NCBI RefSeq assembly: GCF_020193575.1
Contig: NZ_JADYVD010000009.1
Location: 1-64,000, forward strand
From: Ensifer sp. IC4062
GTDB taxonomy: Bacteria; Pseudomonadota; Alphaproteobacteria; Rhizobiales; Rhizobiaceae
Direction: 5' to 3'
DNA: 64,000 nt
The notes below the pieces were generated by a model that was given only the letters and a program-made list of their open reading frames with translations, had not been told where the DNA came from and did no database searches. Both the position numbers and the translations under genes were made by a program. Shown here piece after piece: positions 53,160-62,464 of the stretch. Each line of letters begins with the position of its first letter. The first letter of the stretch is position 1.

Positions 53160-53465
53160 ATGCTTGTCGTCGGAAAACAGGGCTCGGTTTCTTGGGTTTT
53201 GGGATTGCTCCTTGCGGGTGCTCTTGCCGGATGCAGTTCGACTGCCAACCTGGCTACCTTTCCATCCGTCTATGGGCAAAAGCCGGCCGCGGCTCCCCAG
53301 ATGACGGATGAAGAGGCGGTCTCAATGCAGTCCCGGTTGACGGCGCTTGCCGCGGCCCGCCAATCCGGCTCGATCTCCGAGGCCGAATATCAGCGGCGCT
53401 TGAAGGAACTGCAGTTGCTGGCCGAGCAACACGGAGACGACACGCTGAAACAGATCGCGAATTAG
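53160..53465 (+). CDS. Small SHOCT-like lipoprotein
   Basis: A 101-aa predicted lipoprotein. The signal ends in a lipobox GALAGC with Cys near residue 25. The mature part is short, and its last 40 residues (RQSGSISEAEYQRRLKELQ) look like a SHOCT helical hairpin. ATG 53160 gives a canonical lipoprotein signal; the open frame starts at 53094 but would place 22 residues before it. It is divergent from phaC. Function unknown. Confidence 0.75.
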   Translation: MLVVGKQGSVSWVLGLLLAGALAGCSSTANLATFPSVYGQKPAAAPQMTDEEAVSMQSRLTALAAARQSGSISEAEYQRRLKELQLLAEQHGDDTLKQIAN

Positions 53466-53590
53466 CGCTTGCCTTTCAGGTGATTTGGACGCAAAGCGTT
53501 GAATGGCCGCGATGACGGCCGTTCACCACCGCGTTTGCTTCCGCGAAAGCCGAACGGCTCGTGGAGGCTTGCGCCAAACGAGGTTTGGAG

Positions 53591-54808
53591 ATGGAAGAGT
53601 TTCATAAAGTCCGGCGTTTGCCGCCCTATGTTTTCGAACAGGTCAACCGTTTGAAAGCAAGCGCGCGAGCGGCCGGTGCTGACATCATCGACCTCGGCAT
53701 GGGCAATCCGGACCTTCCGACCCCGCAATCGATCGTCGACAAGCTTTGTGAGGTTGTCCAGGATCCGCGCACGCATCGTTATTCGTCGTCGAAGGGCATT
53801 CCCGGGCTGCGACGTGCACAGGCCGCCTATTATGCCCGTCGCTTCGGCGTCAAACTCAATCCCGAGACTCAGGTTGTTGCGACGCTCGGTTCCAAGGAAG
53901 GTTTCGCCAATATGGCGCAGGCGATCACTGCGCCCGGCGATGTCATCCTGTGCCCGAACCCGACCTATCCCATCCACGCCTTCGGCTTCCTGATGGCAGG
54001 TGGCGTGATCCGCTCCATTTCAGTGGAGCCGGACGACAGCTTTTTCCCGCCGTTGGAGCGGGCTGTACGGCATTCGATCCCTAAGCCGCTGGCGCTGATC
54101 CTCAACTACCCGTCGAACCCGACGGCGCAGGTCGCCTCGCTCGACTTCTACAAGGAAGTCATCGCGTTTGCGAAGAAGCACGACATCATTGTGCTCTCGG
54201 ATCTCGCCTATTCAGAAATCTACTTCGATGAGGCGCCGCCACCCTCCGTGCTGGAAGTGCCCGGGGCGATCGACGTGACGGTCGAGTTCACGTCGATGTC
54301 GAAGACGTTTTCCATGCCCGGCTGGCGCATGGGCTTTGCTGTCGGCAATGAGCGGTTGATCGCGGCGCTGACGCGGGTCAAGTCCTATCTCGACTACGGC
54401 GCGTTCACACCCATCCAGGTTGCCGCGACGCAGGCGCTCAACGGTGACGGCAGCGACATTGCCGAGGTGCGCAATATCTACAGGCGCCGCCGCGACGTGA
54501 TGGTAGAAAGCTTCGGCAAAGCGGGCTTCGAAGTGCCGCCGCCGCCGGCGACCATGTTTGCCTGGGCAAAGATCCCAGAGAAGTTCCGTCACCTGGGTTC
54601 GCTCGAGTTCTCGAAGCTTCTCGTCGAAAAGGCGGATGTCGCCGTCGCCCCCGGTATCGGCTTCGGCGAGCAGGGCGATGACTATGTCCGCCTGGCACTC
54701 GTGGAGAACGAACACCGCATCCGGCAGGCTGCACGCAATATCAAGCGCTTTCTGTCAGCGGCTGATGAGACGATGCACAACGTCATCTCGTTTAACGCAC
54801 ACCGGTAG
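53591..54808 (+). CDS. PLP-dependent aminotransferase (LL-DAP/alanine aminotransferase-like)
   Basis: A 405-aa class I/II aminotransferase. It begins MEEFHKVRRLPPYVFEQVN, and IDLGMGNPDLPTPQ is typical of the AlaC/YfdZ subgroup often annotated as LL-diaminopimelate aminotransferase. PLP contacts are visible in YPSNPTAQV and SDLAYSEIYFD. The Schiff-base lysine is Lys238 in SMSKTFSMPGWRMGF. Start ATG 53591 is preferred over an in-frame TTG at 53561. It lies upstream of hom, so a role in Ala/Asp-family amino-acid metabolism is likely; the exact substrate is uncertain. Confidence 0.88.
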   Translation: MEEFHKVRRLPPYVFEQVNRLKASARAAGADIIDLGMGNPDLPTPQSIVDKLCEVVQDPRTHRYSSSKGIPGLRRAQAAYYARRFGVKLNPETQVVATLGSKEGFANMAQAITAPGDVILCPNPTYPIHAFGFLMAGGVIRSISVEPDDSFFPPLERAVRHSIPKPLALILNYPSNPTAQVASLDFYKEVIAFAKKHDIIVLSDLAYSEIYFDEAPPPSVLEVPGAIDVTVEFTSMSKTFSMPGWRMGFAVGNERLIAALTRVKSYLDYGAFTPIQVAATQALNGDGSDIAEVRNIYRRRRDVMVESFGKAGFEVPPPPATMFAWAKIPEKFRHLGSLEFSKLLVEKADVAVAPGIGFGEQGDDYVRLALVENEHRIRQAARNIKRFLSAADETMHNVISFNAHR

Positions 54809-54842
54809 GAAATCGGGTAGGTCCGATTTCTGAACCAGAATA

Positions 54843-54864
54843 GCCCCGCCACATCTGGCGGGGC
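54843..54864 (+). terminator. hairpin between the aminotransferase gene and hom
   Basis: GCCCCGCC and GGCGGGGC form a perfect 8-bp stem with a 6-nt loop. The tail CTCTACATG is poor in T, so it may attenuate rather than fully terminate. It ends 22 nt before the hom start and may also affect its translation. Confidence 0.5.
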
Positions 54865-54886
54865 CTCTACATGTTAGGAACTTGCT

Positions 54887-56209
54887 ATGTCAGATGCCCT
54901 CAAAATCGGCATTGCGGGCTTGGGGACCGTCGGTGCCTCACTCGTGCGGATTCTCCAGGATCGTCATGAGATGCTGGCAACCACGTGCGGTCGGGCGATC
55001 GAGATCATGGCGGTGACGGCGAGGGACCGATCCAGGGACCGCGGCGTGAACCTCTCGAACATCAAGTGGTTCAGTGATGCGGTTTCGCTGGCGTCAGAAG
55101 CGGATATCGACGTCTTCATCGAGTTGATGGGCGGTGCCGGGGACCCGGCCTATTCGGCCGTGAAGGCTGCGCTGCAGCGGGGCATTCATGTGGTCACAGC
55201 CAACAAGGCGCTGCTGGCTGCCCATGGCATCGAGCTTGCGGGCATTGCCGAAGAGCATGGCGCACTGCTCAACTATGAGGCCGCGGTTGCCGGCGGCATT
55301 CCGGTCATCAAGGCACTTCGCGAATCCATGACGGGCAACACTGTCTCGCGCGTCTACGGCATCATGAACGGCACCTGCAACTACATCCTGACGAAGATGG
55401 AGAGGGAGGGGCTTTCGTTCGAGGACTGCCTGAAGGAAGCACAGCGGCTTGGTTATGCCGAAGCGGATCCGGCCTTCGACATCGAGGGCAATGATACGGC
55501 GCACAAGCTCTCGATCCTGACCAGCCTCGCTTTCGGCACCGCAATCGCCGCCGATGACATCTATCTAGAAGGCATCACCAACATCTCGATCGAGGACATC
55601 CAGGCGGCCGCCGACCTCGGCTACCGGATCAAGTTGCTCGGGGTCGCGCAACGTACCGAAAGCGGCATCGAACAGCGCGTTCATCCGACGATGGTGCCCT
55701 ACGATTCCGTCATCGCGCAGGTCGACGGTGTAACGAACGCGGTCGCGATCGAGTCCGACATTCTTGGCGAGTTGCTGATGGTCGGCCCCGGCGCCGGCGG
55801 CAATGCGACCGCTTCGGCCGTGCTCGGCGACATCGCCGATATTGCCAAGAGCCGTCCGGGCGCACAACATGTACCGGCTTTTGGGCGACCGGCGAACGCA
55901 CTGTTGCCCTACAAGCGGGCCCGCATCCAAAGCCACGAAGGCGGCTATTTCATCCGGCTGAAAGTTCTCGACCGTACCGGAGTCTTCGCCAATATTGCGG
56001 GGCATATGGCCGAAAACGATATATCGCTCGAATCGATCATGCAGCATTCCAAGCATTATGTGGATCCTGCCGAACCGAAGACGATCATCCTGGTCACGCA
56101 TGCCACGCATGAATCTTCCGTGCGCAAGGCGATCGTTGCCATCAAGGGCGAGGGCTATCTTGTCGGGGAGCCGCAGGTGATCCGTATCGAGCGGCCAAAG
56201 GCGGGCTGA
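54887..56209 (+). CDS. hom: Homoserine dehydrogenase
   Basis: A 440-aa NAD(P)-dependent enzyme making homoserine for threonine and methionine. The Rossmann motif IAGLGTVGASL is at residues 8-18, and the catalytic domain includes NKALLAAHG, GIPVIKALRESMTGN and GYAEADPAFDIEGNDTAHKL. A C-terminal ACT domain (about 350-435) suggests feedback control by threonine. A terminator follows. In several Rhizobiales glpX lies between hom and recJ; here only 132 nt separate them. Confidence 0.97.
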   Translation: MSDALKIGIAGLGTVGASLVRILQDRHEMLATTCGRAIEIMAVTARDRSRDRGVNLSNIKWFSDAVSLASEADIDVFIELMGGAGDPAYSAVKAALQRGIHVVTANKALLAAHGIELAGIAEEHGALLNYEAAVAGGIPVIKALRESMTGNTVSRVYGIMNGTCNYILTKMEREGLSFEDCLKEAQRLGYAEADPAFDIEGNDTAHKLSILTSLAFGTAIAADDIYLEGITNISIEDIQAAADLGYRIKLLGVAQRTESGIEQRVHPTMVPYDSVIAQVDGVTNAVAIESDILGELLMVGPGAGGNATASAVLGDIADIAKSRPGAQHVPAFGRPANALLPYKRARIQSHEGGYFIRLKVLDRTGVFANIAGHMAENDISLESIMQHSKHYVDPAEPKTIILVTHATHESSVRKAIVAIKGEGYLVGEPQVIRIERPKAG

Positions 56210-56242
56210 TCGCCGCCTGGCACATTAAAACTGTTGAGAAAC

Positions 56243-56273
56243 GGCTCCGACAGGCCTCCGGCCCGCCGGAGCC
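56243..56273 (+). terminator. terminator of hom
   Basis: GGCTCCG (56243-56249) pairs with CGGAGCC (56267-56273), followed by TTCTTCATT. Confidence 0.75.
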
Positions 56274-56341
56274 TTCTTCATTCGGGTTCTTCCAGCCGGA
56301 AATGTCCGCTAAGAACGGGGGACTGCAGGCGGGCGATTAGC

Positions 56342-58144
56342 ATGGACGTATTGGCGGATCCGATCCAACGGGCATTTCTCGGCGTCGAGCGCTCGGTCAG
56401 CGGGCAGCGCTGGGTGTCGCGTCTGGATCAAGCCGGGCAAAATCGGGCGTTGGCGATCAGCCAGGTCCACGGCTATTCCGAGATAATCGCCCGCGTGCTA
56501 GCCGGCCGCGGTGTAGCGCTCGACGATGCGGCCGCGTTTCTCGATCCGACACTTCGCGCGCTGATGCCGGATCCGGACACGTTGACCGATTGTCGTAAGG
56601 CGGCCGAGCGGCTGGCACTGGCGACACGCCGCTGCGAGAAAGTGGTGGTATTCGGGGACTATGATGTCGACGGCGCCGCCTCTTGCGCGCTGATGGTCCG
56701 CTTCCTGCGCCATTTCGGCATCGAGGCCGACGTCTACATTCCGAACCGCATCTTCGAAGGCTACGGGCCTAATCCTCAGGCGATCGAACAACTGGTCGAT
56801 AACGGCGCCAATCTTATCGTCACCGTCGACTGCGGCTCAACCAGTCACGAGTCCCTCGCTGTTGCCGCCGACCGCGGCGTCGATGTCGTTGTCATCGACC
56901 ACCATCAGGTGGGCTCCTCTCTCCCGCCGTGCCATGCGCTCGTCAATCCGAATCGCGAGGACGACCTTTCCGGCCAGGGGCATCTTTGTGCTGCCGGCGT
57001 CGTCTTTCTCGTTCTTGTCAACACCCTGCGGGTGCTGCGCGGCCAAGGGGGCCCACGTGCCGCGTCGTTCGATTTGTTAGCGCAGCTTGATCTTGTCGCA
57101 TTGGCGACTGTCTGCGACGTGGTTCCCCTCAAGGGGCTCAATCGCGCCTATGTGGTCAAGGGTCTGATCGCCGCGCGTCATATGGGAAATCCGGGCCTCG
57201 CGGCGCTCCTCCGCAAGGCCGCAATCGGCGGTCCCGTGACGCCTTATCACCTGGGATTCCTGATCGGCCCGCGTATCAATGCGGGTGGGCGAATCGGTGA
57301 TGCCGCCCTCGGCAGCCGGCTGTTGACGATCGACGATGCGGCGGCCGCTGAAACGATCGCCGGCCGGCTCGACGAGCTTAACCGCGAGCGCCAGGCCATG
57401 GAGGCTGCGATGCTCGCCGAAGCCGAGGCGGAGGTGCTGGCGGAGTACGGGACCGGCGAGAGGGCCTCGGTGGTCGTCACAGCACGGGAGAATTGGCACC
57501 CGGGGATCGTCGGGCTCATAGCAGCACGCATCAAGGAAAAATTCCGTCGGCCGGCCTTCGCGATCGCCTTTGATCCGAGTGGACGGGGAACGGGATCAGG
57601 ACGTTCTATCAATGGGTTCGACATGGGCCGGCTGGTGCGGGCGGCGGTCGACAGCGGCCTTCTCGTCAAGGGCGGCGGTCACGCCATGGCTGCCGGTTTG
57701 ACGGTCGAACGCGCGAATCTCGGCAGACTTCGTCAATTTTTCGAGGAGCGGGCCGAAGCGGTGGTACGCGATCTGGTGTCCACGGAGACCCTGAAGGTCG
57801 ATGGCGCGCTTGGCGCATCTGGTGCGACGATCGAACTGGTCGATCTCCTGGAGCAGGCCGGCCCCTACGGCTCCGGACATCCGCAGCCGATCTTCGCCTT
57901 TCCCCAGCACCGGCTGCGCGACTGCCGACAGGTCGGCTCCAATCACGTCAAGGTAACACTCGAGGGCCAGGATCGCAGCCGGGTCGACGGCATCGCCTTT
58001 CGCGCCATGGATACACCTCTCGGCGACTTCCTGCTCGGCAGCCGCGGCTCCACCATTCATGTGGCCGGATCGGTTTCGGCGGACCTCTGGCAGGGGACCC
58101 GCCGCGTCCAACTGCGTGTGACGGACGCGGCAAAGGCGATCTGA
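56342..58144 (+). CDS. recJ: Single-stranded-DNA-specific exonuclease RecJ
   Basis: A 600-aa 5'-3' single-strand exonuclease in recombination and mismatch repair. DHH-domain motifs: VVFGDYDVDGAASCALMV (about 102-119), VTVDCGST, and the DHH triad in VIDHHQVGSSLPP. The DHHA1 domain follows with VKGGGHAMAAGLTVE, and a C-terminal OB-fold. ATG 56342 (MDVLADP) is chosen; the open frame to 56234 includes the hom terminator and is not coding. Confidence 0.96.
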   Translation: MDVLADPIQRAFLGVERSVSGQRWVSRLDQAGQNRALAISQVHGYSEIIARVLAGRGVALDDAAAFLDPTLRALMPDPDTLTDCRKAAERLALATRRCEKVVVFGDYDVDGAASCALMVRFLRHFGIEADVYIPNRIFEGYGPNPQAIEQLVDNGANLIVTVDCGSTSHESLAVAADRGVDVVVIDHHQVGSSLPPCHALVNPNREDDLSGQGHLCAAGVVFLVLVNTLRVLRGQGGPRAASFDLLAQLDLVALATVCDVVPLKGLNRAYVVKGLIAARHMGNPGLAALLRKAAIGGPVTPYHLGFLIGPRINAGGRIGDAALGSRLLTIDDAAAAETIAGRLDELNRERQAMEAAMLAEAEAEVLAEYGTGERASVVVTARENWHPGIVGLIAARIKEKFRRPAFAIAFDPSGRGTGSGRSINGFDMGRLVRAAVDSGLLVKGGGHAMAAGLTVERANLGRLRQFFEERAEAVVRDLVSTETLKVDGALGASGATIELVDLLEQAGPYGSGHPQPIFAFPQHRLRDCRQVGSNHVKVTLEGQDRSRVDGIAFRAMDTPLGDFLLGSRGSTIHVAGSVSADLWQGTRRVQLRVTDAAKAI

Positions 58145-58216
58145 CGAATTCGTGCGCTATTCGCCTGATCTAAGGCCCTTTCGGCGACCCGATTTGCCCC
58201 AGGAGCGCGACCGCAC

Positions 58217-58489
58217 CTACCGGAACTGGAAACCGCCCGGCGCACCGGCCTGCGGCACGATGGTTGGGTCGGAGAAATTGCGGTAACCGAGCAGCGGAAC
58301 GTCGCATTTCAGATCAAACTGGCCGATGGGTGCCTTGCGGACACAATCATTCACCGTGCGGTACGGATGGCCCGCTGTCTGATGGGTTCCAAGCGTAGGC
58401 TCGATGCTATCGGTCGTGACGGTGCACGAGGCGAGCGCTGTACTGGAAAGCACGCTGGCCGTAATCAATGTTGAAGCGCGACAAGTCAT
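58217..58489 (-). CDS. Small hypothetical lipoprotein
   Basis: A 90-aa protein with a signal ending in a lipobox-like ALASC (Cys near residue 22). The mature part contains two further cysteines (VNDCVRKAPIGQFDLKCDVP), which might form a disulfide. A GGGGGG ribosome site lies 5 nt before ATG 58489. It is convergent with recJ (72-nt gap). I do not recognise the family and have no functional clue. Confidence 0.7.
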   Translation of the reverse strand: MTCRASTLITASVLSSTALASCTVTTDSIEPTLGTHQTAGHPYRTVNDCVRKAPIGQFDLKCDVPLLGYRNFSDPTIVPQAGAPGGFQFR

Positions 58490-58668
58490 CAATGCCCCCC
58501 GTTTCGCTTTCCGGCTGGTCAGTAGTCCGGGTCAGGGCTCTCAATATATCAGAAAGTGCTCAAGTATAGGCGCAAGGCGAAAAACTCCTCAAGGCGCTCG
58601 GCTATTTCGGCCGGAACCTTCGATCCGCTTGGGTCAGACCTGTGTAACTATAAGACTTAATTGGATTA

Positions 58669-58744
58669 TGGCACGCCCAACGGGACTCGAACCCGTGTTT
58701 CCGCCGTGAAAGGGCGGCGTCCTAGACCGCTAGACGATGGGCGC
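58669..58744 (-). tRNA. tRNA-Glu (anticodon UUC)
   Basis: A 76-nt tRNA on the minus strand. The acceptor GCGCCCA pairs with TGGGCGT, and GCCA follows so CCA is encoded. The anticodon loop is CTTTCAC with anticodon TTC. The T-arm CGGGTTCGAGTCCCG is present. Confidence 0.96.
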
Positions 58745-58906
58745 CGAAGACGAGGTGGCTTATAGTGAGCGCCTCGGATTCCCGCAAGTGACGAAGAGCC
58801 ATTAAATTCAAATTTTTTGCGGAAAAGCTCGTGTAGATTTCGGCTCAATCAAGGCGGCGACCTTTCGCTCGCCGCCACGTTGCATCGCCAATGGGTGAAT
58901 TGGGAT

Positions 58907-58981
58907 TGGTACGCCCAACGGGACTCGAACCCGTGTTACCGCCGTGAGAGGGCGGCGTCCTGACCGCTAGACGATGGGCGC
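58907..58981 (-). tRNA. tRNA-Glu (anticodon CUC)
   Basis: A 75-nt tRNA on the minus strand, upstream of the UUC isoacceptor by 162 nt. Almost the same sequence, but the anticodon loop is CTCTCAC with anticodon CTC, and the D-loop lacks one base. CCA is encoded. Confidence 0.95.
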
Positions 58982-59370
58982 GCTAGACGAATTGCACATA
59001 TAGCTCAAGCCGTCGAATTTCCCAAGCCCCAGCGCAAGCGACAATGCTAAAAAGGCTCGGCAACATTCAGTGCGAGTACAGTACTCCCAGTGGATTGCGG
59101 ACGTCATTGCTGCAGCCCCGGCTCGCGGGCATTCTTTCTTGTTCCAAAGGAGGGAACCAGAGCCGCTGTCGATCGGGCCATAATCCAAGCCGCCGTGACA
59201 GCGGATGCTCAGTCGAAGGAAACAGGTGGTCTTGGCGGAGACGCGGCTGGCAAGTAATTATGTCATACAACTCGCTCACACGCACCGCTGCGGCCGCGTC
59301 GGTATCCTTGAAAGAGTAAACAAAAGACCGATGCTGCAGAAATGCAGGAGCAGGCCAGGAATGGAGCAAA
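58982..59370. other. intergenic region between the tRNA-Glu genes and the glycan cluster
   Basis: About 390 bases without a supported gene. The base composition is less GC-rich than before the tRNAs. I see no direct copy of a tRNA 3' end that would mark an island boundary. An open frame of 85 codons crosses it but has no supporting features. Confidence 0.5.
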
Positions 59371-60216
59371 ATGACTACAAGCGTTTTAGCAGCCAGCGGC
59401 GGCATCAAACAAGTGATCTGCATCAATTGGGGAACGAAGTATGGAGCCCCGTTCATAAATAGGCTCTACGCGATGGTGGCTCGCAACATTACGCCGCCTT
59501 TTACCTTCACTTGCTTTACCGACAACCGTGCAGGTTTGAACCCAGGAATACTTTGCGAAGACCTACCGCCGCTCGGCGTAGAGAACATGCCAACAAATAC
59601 CAGAGGCATCTGGCCGAAGGCTCGACTCTGGGGGGCAACGTTGGGAAAGCTGAGAGGTCCAGTTCTCTTTCTCGATCTGGATCTCGTGATCGTTTCCTCT
59701 CTCGACGGTTTTTTTTACCTCGGCGAGGCGGATGACATCGTCATGTCGAGAAATCAAACGACGCCCTTTGAGCGCCTCGGGCAAACGTCGCTCTTCCGCT
59801 TTCCCGTTGGGAAGCTCGTGCCGCTGCAGGAAAAGTTTCGATCCGATCCACAGGGCGTGGCCGACGAGTACCGTTACGAGCAGCGCTTCGTAAGCCGCAA
59901 CGCACCCGGGGGCATAACATTCTTTCCACGAAAATGGGTTCTCCATTTTCGCCAGGACTGCCGTTGGCCATTCCCGCTCAACTATTTTCTTGCCCCGCGT
60001 CTGCCAAGCGAAGCGCGCGTCGTTATTTTTCCGCGTGGTCTGCATCCACAGCACGCGATCGAAGGGCGCTATGGAACGAAGGCTCCCCACAAGACGGCGT
60101 TCACACACATCGCGGGCGTCTTCGACCCGAAGCAAAGGAAGAACAAGGGCGCTCTGCGGTACCTGCGACACTATATTCGTCCAACGCCTTGGGTGGCCGA
60201 GCACTGGCGCGAATAA
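59371..60216 (+). CDS. Predicted glycosyltransferase (DxD type)
   Basis: A 281-aa soluble protein with a likely GT-A fold. KQVICINWGTKYGAPFINRL at residues 13-32 resembles the N-terminal strand-helix of rhizobial GT proteins. FLDLDLVIVSSLD holds the DxD metal site, Asp102-x-Asp104. A later IEGRYGTKAPH and the C-terminal HIAGV segment are less conserved. GGAG lies just before ATG 59371. It is followed by a half RIME1 element and is the first gene of the surface-glycan region. Donor and acceptor are unknown. Confidence 0.78.
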   Translation: MTTSVLAASGGIKQVICINWGTKYGAPFINRLYAMVARNITPPFTFTCFTDNRAGLNPGILCEDLPPLGVENMPTNTRGIWPKARLWGATLGKLRGPVLFLDLDLVIVSSLDGFFYLGEADDIVMSRNQTTPFERLGQTSLFRFPVGKLVPLQEKFRSDPQGVADEYRYEQRFVSRNAPGGITFFPRKWVLHFRQDCRWPFPLNYFLAPRLPSEARVVIFPRGLHPQHAIEGRYGTKAPHKTAFTHIAGVFDPKQRKNKGALRYLRHYIRPTPWVAEHWRE

Positions 60217-60231
60217 GCGTGAAGCCGCACG

Positions 60232-60273
60232 ACAGCTCCGTGCGTCTTTTCAGACGCGGAAAGGACGCTGCAG
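60232..60273 (+). repeat. Half RIME1-type element (first palindrome only)
   Basis: ACAGCTCCGTGCGTCT to GACGCTGCAG carries the first palindrome of the RIME1 copies, with inner arms GCGTCT/AGACGC. The second palindrome is missing and the sequence passes directly into the 3' end of the convergent gene at 60281. It is a truncated relic. Confidence 0.65.
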
Positions 60274-60280
60274 CAGCGTC

Positions 60281-61333
60281 TTATGAGCGGTTGAGCTGCG
60301 AACGGATTACCGAGGCGATGCGGCGCGTTTCATCGAGTGGCGCGTAGCTGTAGGGTTCAATCCTGCCTTCGAACGGCCGCGTCAGCTGCAGAGTTTCGCG
60401 GAGGTCCCGGTGATAGCGCTCGAACTTGTCCAGTCGCGGACCCACGACGGGGGTTAAGTCAAGAGTAAAAACCGGCTTGCCGGTGGCCAGAGCCTCGCAG
60501 GGCATTGTTATCGAGTCCTTTGCGATCAAGAACGCGTCGGCGGCGGCCATGTAGTCGAGATAGGGGTTCTCGCCTCGTCTGTCCCACACGGCGATGCTTT
60601 CGCTGTTGAGTGCCGACAGGGCCTGCTGAGTGTGGTCTTCAGATCTGCGTGAGACCGACACAACGATGCGCCAGCCCTCCTTCTCCAACTGCTCGATAGC
60701 GCGCTTTATATTCTGGTGGGTTCTGTCGTCGTAAACATATGCGCCATTCGAGCCGCCGACGAAGACGGCGGCTATCGGGCGTCCGTCCGGTGAAAATCGT
60801 CTGCGCGCAGCATCCCTAAGAGGTCCCAGCCGTGCCCAGGTAATCTGATGCGGTACTCCGACCATTGAATGATAGTTCGGCCGCTCGTTCAATTCGTCGA
60901 CCCAATCGTGACGAGAGACGAAAACGAGATCATATCCTTCGATGCGCGGCCGTTGGAGGTGCACTGTCAGAGGTTTGCCGCCATAGGCCGCTTTGATGTC
61001 AAGGACGGCCGGTTCAGCGCGGAAACCGCAGGAGATCACGAGCTCGGGGCGCGGTTCCCTTTGGCGAAATAGTTTGGGTTCGAACAACTTCCTCAAGCCG
61101 CGGCTGCGACTGATCAACTTGACTACCGGCTCATGGTGAAACTCTTTTCCAACGCCAAGGCACTGCGTAAGCGTTCCCGCCTTGCTTTCTGCCACCGCCC
61201 ACACGCAGCTCTTGTCCGGCGTCTTCATCGTTTTGTCGTCGTTGTCTTGCAAACCTGAACTCCGATCTGACGCGTAGTTCGTTCCGTGCGTGCTTTGCGC
61301 CAGTTGAGAATCATTGACCGAGATCGATCCCAT
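60281..61333 (-). CDS. ELM1-like family protein (DUF1022), possible glycan-related
   Basis: A 350-aa protein of the mitochondrial-fission ELM1-like family. Landmarks are VWAVAESKAGTLTQCLGVG (residues about 44-62), RPELVISCGFRAEPAVLDIK, VFVGGSNGAYVYDD and the C-terminal AADAFLIAKDSITMPCEALATGKPVF. The fold resembles GT-B glycosyltransferases, and bacterial members are found in polysaccharide clusters. The start at 61333 overlaps the upstream gene by 23 nt; an in-frame Met at 61228 would remove 35 poorly conserved residues and is equally possible. Confidence 0.78.
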   Translation of the reverse strand: MGSISVNDSQLAQSTHGTNYASDRSSGLQDNDDKTMKTPDKSCVWAVAESKAGTLTQCLGVGKEFHHEPVVKLISRSRGLRKLFEPKLFRQREPRPELVISCGFRAEPAVLDIKAAYGGKPLTVHLQRPRIEGYDLVFVSRHDWVDELNERPNYHSMVGVPHQITWARLGPLRDAARRRFSPDGRPIAAVFVGGSNGAYVYDDRTHQNIKRAIEQLEKEGWRIVVSVSRRSEDHTQQALSALNSESIAVWDRRGENPYLDYMAAADAFLIAKDSITMPCEALATGKPVFTLDLTPVVGPRLDKFERYHRDLRETLQLTRPFEGRIEPYSYAPLDETRRIASVIRSQLNRS

Positions 61334-62225
61334 TTTCGCCGATGAATTCGAGCATGCTGCGGTCTTCGACGACGTTGGTTTCGATATAGTTGATGGTGGC
61401 TGCTACCTTGTTTCGGTACTTCTCTGCGGATCCGTCGAAAGACCAGCCTCTGTCTGTCTTTTCCTTCAGTTCCTCGATCGACTTCGCGTAATAGTGGTTG
61501 AGCTGTATGAACTCCGCCGAGTAAAATTCGGCAGCCTTCCGCTTTTTCTTTGATACCACTTTCCCCGCATCATTTGCGGTTCTGTCGCCGTGGGAGCGTG
61601 TTTGGAAGTGATGCACGCCCACTTTCGTGACCTCGACCGGATCGATAATGCATTTGAAATTGCTTGCGTCGAGGTTCTGCCGCATAGGATCGGAGACCCG
61701 CATTTTGTAATTGAGGCATACGGGCCCTGTTGGCCGCGAGACATGACCGCTGTGGCCGAACATGTGCCAGGGCAAGGAAATATTCGGAAACCCGCGTGCT
61801 CCTCGTAAGGCTTCCTCTAACGTTCGACCTTTCTTGGGAAGCAAAAATTCATCGACGTCGATGAACGCCATACGATCGTATCTTCCGCCAAAGTTTAGAA
61901 TCGCATGTGCGAAGGCAATCGTCTGTCCGTTCAAAAACTCACCGCTTTCCTCATCCCGCATGCGCATTTTCCAAGGGACGACGGTCAATTCCCGAGGCTT
62001 CAACGCCCGCTGAAGCACATCGAGCGTGCCATCAGTAGAGCCGTCATCATAGAGATGAAAATGTCGAACACCGACGGCCTGGTGAAAACGTGCCCACTCC
62101 TCGATGTAGCTAGCTTCGTTTTTCACGCAGGCGACAATCGCAATGCCCTGTCGGTTTAACTCTGCTGCCGGAGGCGTGATGGCAAGTTCTCTCGTAAGAT
62201 GCCGTTTAGCCTTCAATCCAAACAT
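61311..62225 (-). CDS. Glycosyltransferase family 92-like protein (DUF23)
   Basis: A 304-aa GT-A type glycosyltransferase. AIVACVKNEASYIEEWARFH is followed by GVRHFHLYDDGSTDGTLDVL, both highly typical of GT92/DUF23. MAFIDVDEFLLP supplies the DxD site, and ISLPWHMFGHSGH and VGVHHFQTRSH are further family segments. The protein is soluble. It is upstream of, and overlaps, the ELM1-like gene, so both are one operon. Many rhizobial surface-polysaccharide loci carry such enzymes; the sugar is unknown. Confidence 0.88.
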   Translation of the reverse strand: MFGLKAKRHLTRELAITPPAAELNRQGIAIVACVKNEASYIEEWARFHQAVGVRHFHLYDDGSTDGTLDVLQRALKPRELTVVPWKMRMRDEESGEFLNGQTIAFAHAILNFGGRYDRMAFIDVDEFLLPKKGRTLEEALRGARGFPNISLPWHMFGHSGHVSRPTGPVCLNYKMRVSDPMRQNLDASNFKCIIDPVEVTKVGVHHFQTRSHGDRTANDAGKVVSKKKRKAAEFYSAEFIQLNHYYAKSIEELKEKTDRGWSFDGSAEKYRNKVAATINYIETNVVEDRSMLEFIGENGIDLGQ

Positions 62226-62464
62226 CTACGTCCCTTGGTTGCTAAACATGAAGTCGGCTCCTTATTCTTCGCGACCTAAGTCGGCGCAAAGGATGGAGAC
62301 TTTCAGGACTCTTGAACATGCATTTCCCCGACTTATCAAGCGTGCCTGCTTTGATTTGGAACGCATCACCCTTTATAGAGGGAGCGAGCCGAACTTGGAA
62401 TCCAAGGCTCAGCAGTCTGGAGAAGTCGCGCGCTGAAAGCACGCTGAGGTTGGGATGAGTGTGC

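Noticed and set aside
56210..56341. Possible deletion of glpX between hom and recJ
   Set aside because: The gene order hom-glpX-recJ is a recollection from other Rhizobiales; the 132-nt gap holds an intact terminator and no gene remnant, so a loss event cannot be shown.
58669..58981. tRNA-Glu pair as integration site for the glycan cluster
   Set aside because: The tRNA 3' ends face recJ, away from the cluster, and no duplicated 3' segment was found on the cluster side.
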